A stretch of 64,000 bases of DNA from Flavobacterium sp. HBTb2-11-1. Lineage in GTDB: Bacteria > Bacteroidota > Bacteroidia > Flavobacteriales > Flavobacteriaceae. The translations under genes and the position numbers were made by a program. The notes under the pieces were generated by a model. The model saw only the letters and a program-made list of their open reading frames with translations. It had not been told where the DNA came from and searched no databases. Below are positions 10,495 to 19,757 of the stretch, piece by piece. Every line of letters starts with the position of its first letter. The first letter of the stretch is position 1. The stretch covers positions 1,079,182 through 1,143,181 of the forward strand of contig NZ_WUMO01000001.1 in assembly GCF_009826975.1 (NCBI RefSeq). The letters run 5' to 3'.

Positions 10495-12087
10495 TTAATC
10501 AAACTCAGAGGTAAAGTATAATTTCACGGATGGATATTTACTTTGCGTCATTTGAATAGTAAAATCAGAATCAGCTAAGAATACTAATTGTCCGTATTTA
10601 TCATGAGCCAAGAATTTTTGTTTAATACGTTTAAACTCTTTAAATTCCTCATTTTTAGCGTCATCAGGTTTAACCCAGCAAGCTTTATGCACTGGGAAGT
10701 TTTCGTAAGTACATTTAGCTCCGTATTCGTGTTCTAGACGATATTGAATAACCTCATATTGAAGCGCTCCAACCGTTCCGATAACTTTACGATTGTTCAT
10801 TTCTAAAGTAAACAACTGAGCAACTCCTTCATCCATTAATTGGTCAACTCCTTTTTCCAATTGTTTCGCTTTCATTGGATCAGCATTATTGATGTATCTA
10901 AAATGCTCAGGAGAGAAACTTGGAATACCTTTAAAACTCATGATTTCGCCTTCAGTTAAAGTATCACCAATTTTAAAGTTTCCAGTATCGTGTAAACCCA
11001 CAATATCACCAGGATAAGAAATATCTACAATTTCTTTTTTCTCAGCAAAAAATGCATTCGGACTAGAAAATTTTAGATTTTTCTTTTGGCGAACGTGGTA
11101 GTAAGGTTTATTTCTTTCGAAAGTTCCAGAAACGATTTTGATAAATGCTAAACGGTCACGGTGTTTTGGATCCATGTTAGCGTGGATTTTGAAAACAAAT
11201 CCAGTCATCTTCTCTTCTGTAGGTTCAACTGTACGAGTTTCAGAATCTTTTGCTCTTGGAGAAGGAGCAATTGTAATGAAACAGTCTAATAGTTCGCGAA
11301 CTCCAAAGTTATTCAAAGCAGAACCAAAGAATACTGGTTGGATTTTTCCATCTAAATAATCTTGGCGTTCAAATTTTGGGTAAACCTCATCAATTAGTTC
11401 TAATTCTTCTCGAAGCTTATTAGCAGCTTTTTCTCCCACAATTTTATCCAATTCAGGATTGTTCTGTACATCAGAAAAAGCAATTGTTTCTTCGATATTT
11501 TTACGGCTATCTCCGCTGAAAAGGTTAATGTTTTCTTCCCATAAATTATAAATTCCTTGGAAATCATAACCCATTCCGATTGGGAAACTTAAAGGTGTTA
11601 CTTTCAATCCTAATTTTTGTTCAACCTCATCCATTAGATCGAAAGCATCTTTACCTTCACGGTCTAATTTATTGATGAAAACAATCATTGGAATGTTACG
11701 CATTCTACAAACAGCAACCAATTTTTCTGTTTGCTCCTCAACCCCTTTTGCAACGTCAATTACAACAATTACACTATCAACAGCGGTTAAAGTTCTAAAG
11801 GTGTCTTCGGCAAAATCCTTGTGTCCAGGAGTATCAAGGATATTGATTTTTTTATCTTTATAATTAAAAGCAAGCACAGAAGTCGAAACCGAGATACCTC
11901 TCTGACGCTCGATTTCCATAAAGTCACTCGTTGCTCCTTTTTTAATTTTATTGTTTTTTACCGCTCCAGCTTCCTGAATAGCACCTCCAAACAACAGTAA
12001 TTTTTCAGTTAAAGTTGTTTTACCGGCATCAGGGTGCGAGATAATTCCAAATGTTCTTCTGCGTTGTATTTCTTTTAAAAAGCTCAT
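10495..12087 (-). CDS. prfC: Peptide chain release factor 3
   Basis: RF3, a translational GTPase that removes RF1/RF2 from the ribosome after peptide release; 530 residues, the usual length. The N-terminal G domain has the P-loop SHPDAGKTTL, the switch motif RGISVSTSV, DTPGHKDF and the NKLD specificity motif. Domains II and III follow, with no EF-G-like domain IV, which separates it from EF-G. It is transcribed alone: its terminator lies downstream, and a TACTTTTG -7 element sits about 20 bp upstream of the ATG on the minus strand. The assignment is secure. Confidence 0.96.
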   Translation of the reverse strand: MSFLKEIQRRRTFGIISHPDAGKTTLTEKLLLFGGAIQEAGAVKNNKIKKGATSDFMEIERQRGISVSTSVLAFNYKDKKINILDTPGHKDFAEDTFRTLTAVDSVIVVIDVAKGVEEQTEKLVAVCRMRNIPMIVFINKLDREGKDAFDLMDEVEQKLGLKVTPLSFPIGMGYDFQGIYNLWEENINLFSGDSRKNIEETIAFSDVQNNPELDKIVGEKAANKLREELELIDEVYPKFERQDYLDGKIQPVFFGSALNNFGVRELLDCFITIAPSPRAKDSETRTVEPTEEKMTGFVFKIHANMDPKHRDRLAFIKIVSGTFERNKPYYHVRQKKNLKFSSPNAFFAEKKEIVDISYPGDIVGLHDTGNFKIGDTLTEGEIMSFKGIPSFSPEHFRYINNADPMKAKQLEKGVDQLMDEGVAQLFTLEMNNRKVIGTVGALQYEVIQYRLEHEYGAKCTYENFPVHKACWVKPDDAKNEEFKEFKRIKQKFLAHDKYGQLVFLADSDFTIQMTQSKYPSVKLYFTSEFD

Positions 12088-12106
12088 ATTTTGTATAAAT
12101 AGGTTG

Positions 12107-12114
12107 CAAAAGTA
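12107..12114 (-). promoter_or_regulatory. -7 element of prfC promoter
   Basis: Reads TACTTTTG on the minus strand, an exact match to the Bacteroidetes -7 consensus TAnnTTTG, ending 19 bp before the prfC ATG. Confidence 0.6.
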
Positions 12115-12187
12115 CTATTAAATACGGCTTTATGAAAATATTCAGTTCGTAAATTTGGAAGTCTTTATTATTAGAAGGTTTTTTTAG

Positions 12188-12217
12188 AAAAAAATAAGGC
12201 TGTTTTGCAACAGCCTT
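12188..12217 (-). terminator. Terminator of the alpha-amylase gene
   Basis: AAGGCTGT-TGCA-AACAGCCTT on the minus strand, followed by a T-rich run (TATTTTTTTC). Confidence 0.8.
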
Positions 12218-12233
12218 AAATAGTCATTTTAAA

Positions 12234-13676
12234 TTACTGATTAATTGACCAAATTGAATATCCTTTTGGAGGACATTGTATTTTTACCCATTTGTCTGCT
12301 TGAGTTGTCGGATACCAAGATGAATTTCCTGTGAAATCTTTAATTTGAGTATTAGCCCAATTCGTTTGAATCCATCTTTCTTGCCATACGTCTGAGTTAT
12401 TGATATAAACTACCAATCCAGGATTTCCGTTGTAACCGTTTCTTCTTGCCACATATTCGTCATTATCAGAATATAAGATAGAAGTTGTTCCAGTTGCTTT
12501 ATTATTGTGAATCCAGATTAGATTGTTCAGTTTGTTTTTGTCTAGCCATTCTTCATAATCTCTATAGAAAATGGTTGGATAACCTTCGTGAGTTAATATG
12601 TAGGAGTAAGCTAACATTTTGCTCCAGATTTCGTCAGTATCATGATTGGTTACAAAAGTCACCGCTTTGTACGGATTGCGTTTCCACATCATATCATCAT
12701 TCAAAAGAGCAAGATTGTTTCCATCAAAAGCATCATTCATTTTGTAATAGCAAGCAAAATCAAATACAGAACTATTGGCGGCGTTTGCCCAATCATTCAA
12801 GACATTTACATTTGAATCCCACAATTCTCCAACAGAAAATCCGCCAACATTGGCATTCCATGAATTTACAACCCATGCACCAAAACCTTTTACGTAGTCG
12901 AATCTCCAACCATCAAATTTCATTGTATTTTTATAATATTTACCAACTCCGTCAGTGCGTAGCCACAACCAGTTCTGAACATTTGGTGCAGCATGGCATA
13001 AATCTGGGAACCCACCAAAAGATCCTTCGTCATTATTTCCGTAGCTGTTTTTATAAAAATCATTATAGTTACGAGGAAATTTACCCGAAGCAACACCTGT
13101 AAAATTGGTCCACGTATTTGTTCCTGTAAATGGATTTGCCTCAGATTGCCCGCCACTGTTATGGTTGATTACGATATCTGCGTAAACTTTGATATTTTCG
13201 TTGTGAGCAGCCGTAATTAAATTTACTAATTCAGTTTTTGATCCAAATCTGGTTTCAATGCTTCCGTTCTGATTGTAATCTCCAAAATCAAAGTAATCTG
13301 TTGGATCATATCCCATAGAAAAAGCTCCGTTTTGTGCTTTTGAAGCAGGCGGAAGCCAAATAGAGCCAATTCCAGCGTTACCCCATGCGGTTACTTTGCT
13401 GCTTACGGTATTCCACCAAGTTCCCCCAGAAGGAACGTCCCAGTAGAAAGCTTGCATCATAACACCTCCACCTGGATTGTCAACATATTTTCCTGTTGAA
13501 GAAGAACCGGAAATTCCTGTGCTAAAAGGTTTTCCGTCATGATGCGTAACATCAATAATTTTGAAATTTTGGCTTTCAGCTTTTGAATCAGCTTCACTCA
13601 TTTCGTTCTGCGAACACGAAAATAGCAGTCCGGTAAATGCCGTAATAACGCATAATTTTAAAATAGGTTTTTTCAT
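12234..13676 (-). CDS. Lipoprotein alpha-amylase (GH13, Thermococcales-like type)
   Basis: 480 residues. The N-terminus is a lipoprotein signal with Cys21 in a LLFSC lipobox, so the enzyme should be membrane-anchored, in the periplasm or at the cell surface. The mature part is a GH13 alpha-amylase that hydrolyses internal alpha-1,4 links of starch or glycogen. Visible are the nucleophile Asp260 (GWRFDYVKGFGAWVV), acid/base Glu284 (SVGELWDS) and transition-state stabiliser Asp346 (TNHDTD). From memory, long stretches (MQAFYWDVPSGG, GYDPTDYFDFG, PTIFYRDYEEWL, LIWIHNN) match Pyrococcus/Thermococcus alpha-amylases (GH13_7-like) much better than typical Bacteroidetes SusG-type enzymes. No SusC/SusD or maltose genes are adjacent; it is monocistronic. 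A 16-bp palindrome lies upstream. Confidence 0.92.
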   Translation of the reverse strand: MKKPILKLCVITAFTGLLFSCSQNEMSEADSKAESQNFKIIDVTHHDGKPFSTGISGSSSTGKYVDNPGGGVMMQAFYWDVPSGGTWWNTVSSKVTAWGNAGIGSIWLPPASKAQNGAFSMGYDPTDYFDFGDYNQNGSIETRFGSKTELVNLITAAHNENIKVYADIVINHNSGGQSEANPFTGTNTWTNFTGVASGKFPRNYNDFYKNSYGNNDEGSFGGFPDLCHAAPNVQNWLWLRTDGVGKYYKNTMKFDGWRFDYVKGFGAWVVNSWNANVGGFSVGELWDSNVNVLNDWANAANSSVFDFACYYKMNDAFDGNNLALLNDDMMWKRNPYKAVTFVTNHDTDEIWSKMLAYSYILTHEGYPTIFYRDYEEWLDKNKLNNLIWIHNNKATGTTSILYSDNDEYVARRNGYNGNPGLVVYINNSDVWQERWIQTNWANTQIKDFTGNSSWYPTTQADKWVKIQCPPKGYSIWSINQ

Positions 13677-13723
13677 AATAGATGTGGTTAAGTTAAATAG
13701 TGAGTTTTGTAATTGTCAAAATC

Positions 13724-13767
13724 AAGCTTTAAAAAAGCAGATATTTTCATTTTTTAAAGCTTTAAAA
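13724..13767. promoter_or_regulatory. Palindrome pair upstream of alpha-amylase (candidate operator)
   Basis: TTTTAAAGCTTTAAAA (13752-13767) is a perfect 16-bp palindrome. A second copy of its half, AAGCTTTAAAAAA, lies at 13724-13736 and forms a 13-bp inverted repeat with 13750-13762. The site is 50-90 bp upstream of the amylase ATG, where an operator for a sugar-responsive regulator would be expected. The binding protein is unknown. Confidence 0.45.
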
Positions 13768-14022
13768 TGACAAATACGCATCTAAAGTAATTTTTTTTTG
13801 ATTTAATTTTAATTTATAAGAAAATAGCTCTTCACGAAAACGTTGTAGTGTTGAGAACTTTTTTTAGAGCTCTTATAATTAAGCATTTGTTTGCTCTTAA
13901 AATTCAAATTATGGAACGATTTATAATGGTGCCTGTTGTTGCATTAAGAAAATTGAAATAACCAATTTGGAATACTGTTATAGAACTATCCTATAATTTT
14001 TTGTTAATAGTATATCGGATAG
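13768..14022. other. Remainder of a divergent intergenic region
   Basis: Part of the 491-bp gap between the divergent amylase and SurA-like genes. It is very AT-rich and contains no open frame of note; the only recognisable sites in the gap are the palindrome pair before it and the promoter after it. Confidence 0.5.
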
Positions 14023-14052
14023 TTGGATTATGTAATTGAATTGTTATTTTTG
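14023..14052 (+). promoter_or_regulatory. Promoter of the SurA-like gene
   Basis: TTG (14023-14025) and TATTTTTG (14045-14052) fit the Bacteroidetes -33/-7 pattern with a 19-bp spacer. This predicts a leader of about 110 nt. Confidence 0.5.
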
Positions 14053-14167
14053 TTCGTTATAAGTTACGAAAGAACTATACTTTAATTATTTATGTTTAAG
14101 TTGAACATATTTAATTTTAGAAGGATTATCTAAAAACAGGCTTTACATTCAAATAAAAATTAAAATA

Positions 14168-15598
14168 ATGTTATTAAAAAAATTACAGCTAAAAACAATT
14201 GATTTCAGGTTTGCACTAACAATTTGTTTTTTTCTTTTTTTAACTCCAATAATTACAGCGCAAGAAGTTATTCCGGATGTTGTTGCTCAGAAACCAGTGG
14301 AAACTCCTTCTGGCGGAAAATTGAAAATCGATGGAATTATTGCGACAGTAGGAGATTATATTGTTTTAGATTCTGATATTGATAAAGGATTTTTAGAAAT
14401 TACTGCTCAAGGCGGATCTATAAAAGATATTACAAGATGCCAGATGCTTGGTAAACTTTTAGAAGACAAATTATACGCTCACCAAGCCATTCAAGATAGT
14501 ATTATTGTGAGTGATGCCGAAGTTAGAAGTATGATGGAAGAGCGTCTTAACTATATGACACAGCAAGTAGGTGACATTAATAAAGTAGTTGAATACTATA
14601 AAAAGAGCTCTGTAGAAGAATTTAAAACCTATTTTGCTGATATCTTAAAGGAGCAGAAATTGGCTTCTGAAATGAGAGATAAAATCATTAAAGATGTTGA
14701 GATTACTCCAGAGGAAGTTCGTAATTTCTTTAAGAAAATCCCAAAAGACGAATTGCCAACTTTTGGAGCTGAAATGGAAGTAGCACAAATTGTTGTGGAG
14801 CCTAAAATTTCTAAAGAAGACAAACAAAAAGTAATTGATAGATTAAACGCTATAAGAAAAGATGTTCTTGAAGGTTCCAGTTTTGCTACAAAAGCCGTTT
14901 TGTATTCTCAAGACAAAGCGTCTGTTCCATCTGGAGGATTTTATAAGATAACACGTAAAACTCCTTTTGTGAAAGAATTTAAAGATGTTGCGTTTAGTTT
15001 GCAGGCGGGCGAGATTTCTCAGCCGTTTGAAACTACTTTTGGATTTCATATTATTATGGTAGAAAAAATAAAAGGGCAAGAGGTCGAACTTCGTCATATT
15101 TTATTGTCTCCAACAGTTTCAGAAGCTGCTATGAAAGAAGCTAAAGAGCGAATTACCAATATTAGGAATAAAATTATCAATAAAGAGATAACTTTCGCTG
15201 AAGCGGCAAGAACAGAATCGGATGAAAAAGAAACTAGAGCAAACGGAGGGACATTAGTAAATCCAACAACACAAGATACTCGATTTGAGCTAACTAAAAT
15301 GGATCCACAATTGTACAGCCAGGTTTCAAATCTAAAAGGGGATGAGATTTCTCAACCACTTTTAAATACTGATGAGAAAGAAAAAAAGACTTATAAAATT
15401 ATTACTGTTACCAATAGAATTGATGAGCACACTGCTGATTATGCTAAAGATTATACTAAGATTAAAGAATTAGCACTTAAAGAAAAGCAGATTAATGCCA
15501 TTGCAAAATGGTTTGATACTAAAATTAAAGATACCTATATCAAAATTATCGGAGAATACAAAGATTGTACTTTTGCAAACAATTGGTTAAAAAAATAA
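14168..15598 (+). CDS. SurA-like periplasmic peptidyl-prolyl isomerase
   Basis: 476 residues with an N-terminal signal peptide (about 1-31, ending ITAQ). A SurA_N-like helical region (about 50-190) is followed by two parvulin rotamase domains: the first about 202-300, with the typical GGFY...PFVKEFKDVAFSLQAGEISQPFETTFGFHIIMVE; the second from about 306, beginning ELRHILLSP. This is the layout of SurA, which escorts outer-membrane proteins through the periplasm. The gene is followed by a hairpin and then moxR. The SurA role is inferred from domain order; other multi-parvulin foldases in this phylum look similar. Confidence 0.9.
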   Translation: MLLKKLQLKTIDFRFALTICFFLFLTPIITAQEVIPDVVAQKPVETPSGGKLKIDGIIATVGDYIVLDSDIDKGFLEITAQGGSIKDITRCQMLGKLLEDKLYAHQAIQDSIIVSDAEVRSMMEERLNYMTQQVGDINKVVEYYKKSSVEEFKTYFADILKEQKLASEMRDKIIKDVEITPEEVRNFFKKIPKDELPTFGAEMEVAQIVVEPKISKEDKQKVIDRLNAIRKDVLEGSSFATKAVLYSQDKASVPSGGFYKITRKTPFVKEFKDVAFSLQAGEISQPFETTFGFHIIMVEKIKGQEVELRHILLSPTVSEAAMKEAKERITNIRNKIINKEITFAEAARTESDEKETRANGGTLVNPTTQDTRFELTKMDPQLYSQVSNLKGDEISQPLLNTDEKEKKTYKIITVTNRIDEHTADYAKDYTKIKELALKEKQINAIAKWFDTKIKDTYIKIIGEYKDCTFANNWLKK

Positions 15599-15614
15599 GT
15601 TTTAATAAATAAAT

Positions 15615-15656
15615 AAAAAGAGTTAGTTTTATGATTTCATAGAATTAACTCTTTTT
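15615..15656 (+). terminator. Hairpin between the SurA-like gene and moxR
   Basis: AAAAAGAGTTA and TAACTCTTTTT form an 11-bp outer stem with an inner TATG/CATA pair, followed by AATT. It could terminate the SurA-like transcript, 21 bp before the moxR start. Confidence 0.65.
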
Positions 15657-15676
15657 AATTTTAAATACATTCATAA

Positions 15677-16630
15677 ATGTCTGACGTAACAGCAATTCAC
15701 AATTTAGTTCAAAAAAGAAACGAATTAAAAAAAGAAATAGCGAAAATCATTGTAGGGCAGGACGCCGTTGTAGATCAAATTTTACTTTGTATATTTTCTG
15801 GGGGGCATGCGCTTTTAATTGGAGTTCCTGGTTTAGCAAAAACCTTAATGATAAATACTTTGTCTCAGGCTTTAGGGCTAGATTTTAAAAGAATTCAGTT
15901 TACGCCAGATTTGATGCCTTCTGATATTTTAGGAAGTGAAATTTTGGATGAAAATAGAAACTTCAAATTCATTAAAGGGCCAATTTTCTCTAATATTATT
16001 TTGGCAGATGAGATCAATAGAACGCCGCCAAAAACTCAGGCAGCGTTGTTAGAAGCGATGCAAGAGAGATCGGTAACTATTGCTGGGCAGCATCATAAAT
16101 TAGATTTGCCTTATTTTGTTTTGGCAACTCAAAACCCAATTGAGCAAGAAGGAACTTATCCTTTGCCGGAAGCTCAGTTAGACCGTTTCATGTTTGCTAT
16201 TAAATTAGAATACCCAACTTTTGAAGAAGAAGTTCAAGTTGTGAAGCGAACAACTTCTGATGTTAAAACAGAAATTAATCCGTTGTTTAATGCGCAGGAA
16301 ATTATTGATTTCCAACATTTAATACGCAGAATTCCAGTCGCAGACAACGTTATAGAATATGCAGTAACTCTGGTAAGCAAAACTCGTCCAGACAATTCTT
16401 TGACAAATGATTTTGTGAAGAATTATTTAGATTGGGGAGCAGGGCCAAGAGCTTCGCAGAATTTAATTTTAGCAGCAAAAGCACATGCGGCTTTCAACGG
16501 AAAATTTTCACCAGATATTGAAGATGTTCAGGCGGTGGCAACAGGGATACTAAGACACAGAATTATTAAAAACTATAAAGCTGATGCAGAAGGTATAACT
16601 GAAGAAACTATTATTGCTAAGCTGATTTAG
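15677..16630 (+). CDS. MoxR-family AAA+ ATPase
   Basis: 317 residues, typical for the family. The Walker A motif is GVPGLAKT (residues 49-56) and the Walker B region is ILADEINRTPPKTQ. The MoxR hallmark LATQNPIEQEGTYPLPEAQLDRF and a C-terminal lid follow. MoxR ATPases act as chaperones for metal or cofactor loading and usually sit beside DUF58 and VWA-domain genes. Here those partners are not present downstream: the stop codon overlaps by 14 bp the end of the convergent lanthipeptide dehydratase fragment gene, and no terminator separates them. Confidence 0.94.
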   Translation: MSDVTAIHNLVQKRNELKKEIAKIIVGQDAVVDQILLCIFSGGHALLIGVPGLAKTLMINTLSQALGLDFKRIQFTPDLMPSDILGSEILDENRNFKFIKGPIFSNIILADEINRTPPKTQAALLEAMQERSVTIAGQHHKLDLPYFVLATQNPIEQEGTYPLPEAQLDRFMFAIKLEYPTFEEEVQVVKRTTSDVKTEINPLFNAQEIIDFQHLIRRIPVADNVIEYAVTLVSKTRPDNSLTNDFVKNYLDWGAGPRASQNLILAAKAHAAFNGKFSPDIEDVQAVATGILRHRIIKNYKADAEGITEETIIAKLI

Positions 16631-17507
16631 CTTTTTTGTAATAAATAGAAAGATAATAACGATATAAAAAATCGTAAATAACTAATTCGTGAATTCTTCC
16701 TTTTGATTTAAATACTCGATTCATTGTCATGTGTATATGACTGGCTACAAAGGTATTTATGTCAATTTTTGATTTCTTACAAGAAGAGATTGTCTTTTTG
16801 ATAGTTTCAAAAGAATTTTTTCTTTTTGTATCTAAAATTTTTTGTATTTCAATATAATCTGGATTTGTAAAAAATGTTTGACTTAGAAAATTTTCAATTC
16901 TTTTACGATTTATTCTGAACTTTTCATCTAATTGTTTTTTTAGAGGCCTCGATATACCAAACTCTTTTCCAAAACCAGTTTTTAATTGATTCAATAGATT
17001 AAGTTTTTCCGTTATTGTAAAATTAAAACTGTCAAGAAATGTATCAATGGCTCTAAGACTGAAAAGCCATCTGATTTCTTCTCCTTCTTCTCCTTCAATT
17101 ATACCAATAAAAGTGGAAATCATTAAACTATCATGAAAAAAAAGATCTTCTGACAATTCTAGATTTTTTTTGCCTCCGTAGCGCTCAATTTCTTGTTTAT
17201 AAGTATCCAATTGAATGTTCCAAATTATATTTGCTTTAATGTGTTTCTTAAAAATATCTTTAAATCGTTGTATTACAACAGTGAAATTACTTTCATCTTT
17301 TAGATGTAATCTAACTCGTAAATGGTGTTCGGGATCAGAATATCGTACAAAGAACCATTTGTCAATAATATGTTCTTTAAATAATGATTGAGAAGTGGGT
17401 AGAATTGTTTCAGCTAAAATTAAATCTGATGTAGAATGCCCGGTGTATATTTTGTAATAAATCCATTTCTCTCCAGGAAGGTAATTGCGTTGCATTATTT
17501 TACTCAT
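16617..17507 (-). CDS. Lanthipeptide dehydratase, C-terminal (elimination-type) subunit
   Basis: 296 residues. It resembles the C-terminal domain of class I lanthipeptide dehydratases, annotated as thiopeptide-type bacteriocin biosynthesis protein: starts near WIYYKIYTG, then DKWFFVRYSDPEHHLRVRLHL, LFFHDSLM, and a C-terminal SHIHMTMNR. In full-length LanB this domain removes glutamate from glutamylated Ser/Thr to leave dehydro-residues. It is the last gene of the leftward operon; its ATG overlaps the stop of the larger dehydratase subunit by 4 bp, which implies coupled translation. An internal ATG at residue 5 is an alternative start. The split LanB layout is known from Bacteroidetes lanthipeptide loci such as that of pinensin. 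Confidence 0.88.
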   Translation of the reverse strand: MSKIMQRNYLPGEKWIYYKIYTGHSTSDLILAETILPTSQSLFKEHIIDKWFFVRYSDPEHHLRVRLHLKDESNFTVVIQRFKDIFKKHIKANIIWNIQLDTYKQEIERYGGKKNLELSEDLFFHDSLMISTFIGIIEGEEGEEIRWLFSLRAIDTFLDSFNFTITEKLNLLNQLKTGFGKEFGISRPLKKQLDEKFRINRKRIENFLSQTFFTNPDYIEIQKILDTKRKNSFETIKKTISSCKKSKIDINTFVASHIHMTMNRVFKSKGRIHELVIYDFLYRYYLSIYYKKAKSA

Positions 17508-19750
17508 AGATTTGTTAGTAGTTTTTGATTGTAGAATGATAAAATTATTTCGTTTGAGTAATATTCTTTATTTGTGTCTAAAATTTTGCTTTTTTTTGCA
17601 TGTAGAAATTCTTTTAAAGTGAAATTGTTTTTTTTTCTAACTATATCTATTAACATTTTAACTGAAGTCAAATTGTTAAAATTAATTAGTAATTCATTAT
17701 CATTTTCTACAAGTACAACATAAAGAGGTATTTTTTTTATTTGCTTAAAATTTTCAATTTCTAGAATGAATTCGGTTTGGTTGTTTCTGTTTTTAATTAA
17801 GTTCTCAATATCTTTTTTCTCAATATTCCATGTCGCTTCATGTAGAATAACATCTTCATATTCAATTCTAGGAATGAAATCATATGTAGTTGAGATACTG
17901 CCTAAATTAAAAGACATACCTTGTCTTTTTCCTTCAAACTGAAAATCGCATAGGAAATGATAGATTGGAAGCGAGTTTTGAGAATAATTATGAGCATTTG
18001 TTAAACGTGGTATAACCTTACGATTGTGTTTTTTTGATCTTAATACCAATTTATCATTTTTGATAGATATGTATAAATCATCAATTGGAATTTGAAATTC
18101 ATCTCCTAATGTTGAACTTCCTAAATATGGTATTTCAAAATTTCTAAAAGAGGGCCTCATAAGTATGTTTCCAACACGAGACTCTGGTAGGTGAATAATT
18201 TCTGCTAGAATAGAGTCTTTATTGATTTGATTTTCAGTATCTATAATTGTATTTACATATTCATTTATTTTTATGGCACCATGGCAAAATCTTCCTAATA
18301 AATTGGCGGCGCTTGAGCCTCCAATGCCGCTAAATTTTACTTTTTCTTTTTCATCAATTATTACTAATTCTATTATTGTAGACATTGTATCTGGCAAATT
18401 ATCCCAATTTTCGTTGAGATGGTTTAATTCGCTAGGTTTAATGTTAATAACAAAATCATTGTTTTTATTTGCCTGTAATATTTTTTTGTGAAAGAAAGAA
18501 TTAAAAGAGTTCCATTCTATAGTTTGAGGAGAGTTTTTAATTTTAGTATCGGGTAATCTTAAATCATCAATAAGAGGATTGATTGTATTTTGCTCAAATG
18601 CTTTATGATAACCAATTCCGATTTCAGAATCAAGTACTTTTGACAGTTGTACTTCTTGATTTTCGTATCGTGCGTAAAATCTTTTTTTAAATTCTGATAA
18701 TGTTGCATTTTCAGAGATGTGTGAAAATTTATTTAGTACAGACATACCTTTTTTAACTGAGTCTACTACGTTCGCGCTTAGTTTGTTCTGAGTTACACTA
18801 ATACTCATATCAGTTTGAAATAAATGACTTACATCAAACTCTGTATCTAGGTCTTTTAGAATTTCTATTGTAGTTTTATACTTTTCAATATTATTTCCTA
18901 TGCGTTCGTCGATTTCAGTTAATTTTGATTTTAGAAGCAATAACTTGTCCAATATGCTTTTAGTTTTGTCCAATTTTTCGAGTACTAAAATTATTTGATT
19001 GTAAAATTCAATTCCTGTTATTGAAGGTTCCAAATTGCTTATTAGTACTTGGTTGTCTATAAGTTCATGAACGAAATTTGTAGCTGTTTCGGCACTAATT
19101 GTTTCAGAAATAAGTTCATTAATAATATCGTTTATAAGTGCACCTTTTTTAGAGAATTTGATTATTTTTTTTATATACTTTGAATTGGTAATCGAAACTA
19201 CTTGATGATTTCTTTGGCCGTTTATGTAATAATATTCAATGTACCGTATTTTGTTTGCAACTTCATAGATGCTCTTATTTGGGTAGAATAGTAATTGCTT
19301 TTTTATAAAATCGATTTTAGTCAAGTTTTGTGAAAGTGCAACAAGATAATTCATATCAAAACGGGTATGTCGTTCATTGTGAATTGCTCCTTTCAAAATG
19401 ATATTAGTACCTATATCTATTTTGCCAACAGTGCATCCAGCAAATAATCCAAAAGGAGTACATCTTGCAGAAAGACGAGAAATATATTTTAAAACAGAGA
19501 ATTTTATTTTTTCTATATCTTCTATGTTTTTGGAAGATTCTTTCGCATCAATCCATTTTATTACAGCATTATAAAGAACAGGTGAGGCAAGATATATAGC
19601 TTCTTTCAGAATGGGATCTTTTAATACTTCTAAAAAAATTTCGTCAGAGATATTATTCTCTGAGGTGAATTTTTTGTAAAAATCTAAAGAATATAAAGGA
19701 GTTCTTAAAATAAACTTATTAAATGTATGGTAAGGGTTTTTATTTGGCAT
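17504..19750 (-). CDS. Lanthipeptide dehydratase, N-terminal (glutamylation-type) subunit
   Basis: 748 residues, matching the N-terminal domain of LanB dehydratases (about 700-750 of ~1000 residues). It begins with FNKFILRTPLYSLDFYKKF and carries RLSARCTPFGLFAGCTVGKI and ERHTRFDMNYLVALSQNL, both characteristic of this family. In nisin-type systems the domain uses glutamyl-tRNA to glutamylate Ser/Thr of the precursor; elimination is done by the partner encoded next. Here the two activities are on separate proteins. The gene begins 7 bp after lanC and overlaps the elimination subunit by 4 bp. Composition is noticeably more AT-rich than flanking moxR and acnB, consistent with acquisition. Substrate identity is inferred from the adjacent precursor. 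Confidence 0.9.
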   Translation of the reverse strand: MPNKNPYHTFNKFILRTPLYSLDFYKKFTSENNISDEIFLEVLKDPILKEAIYLASPVLYNAVIKWIDAKESSKNIEDIEKIKFSVLKYISRLSARCTPFGLFAGCTVGKIDIGTNIILKGAIHNERHTRFDMNYLVALSQNLTKIDFIKKQLLFYPNKSIYEVANKIRYIEYYYINGQRNHQVVSITNSKYIKKIIKFSKKGALINDIINELISETISAETATNFVHELIDNQVLISNLEPSITGIEFYNQIILVLEKLDKTKSILDKLLLLKSKLTEIDERIGNNIEKYKTTIEILKDLDTEFDVSHLFQTDMSISVTQNKLSANVVDSVKKGMSVLNKFSHISENATLSEFKKRFYARYENQEVQLSKVLDSEIGIGYHKAFEQNTINPLIDDLRLPDTKIKNSPQTIEWNSFNSFFHKKILQANKNNDFVINIKPSELNHLNENWDNLPDTMSTIIELVIIDEKEKVKFSGIGGSSAANLLGRFCHGAIKINEYVNTIIDTENQINKDSILAEIIHLPESRVGNILMRPSFRNFEIPYLGSSTLGDEFQIPIDDLYISIKNDKLVLRSKKHNRKVIPRLTNAHNYSQNSLPIYHFLCDFQFEGKRQGMSFNLGSISTTYDFIPRIEYEDVILHEATWNIEKKDIENLIKNRNNQTEFILEIENFKQIKKIPLYVVLVENDNELLINFNNLTSVKMLIDIVRKKNNFTLKEFLHAKKSKILDTNKEYYSNEIILSFYNQKLLTNL

Positions 19751-19757
19751 TTTTATG

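Noticed and set aside
12485..13102. 205-codon open frame antisense to the amylase gene
   Set aside because: It lies wholly within the amylase gene, has a Cys/His-rich unlikely composition and no family resemblance; it is a shadow of the real coding strand.
16617..16630. MoxR gene thought to be truncated by the lanthipeptide operon
   Set aside because: The MoxR protein is full length (317 residues) with a normal C-terminus; the 14-bp overlap is just a convergent end.
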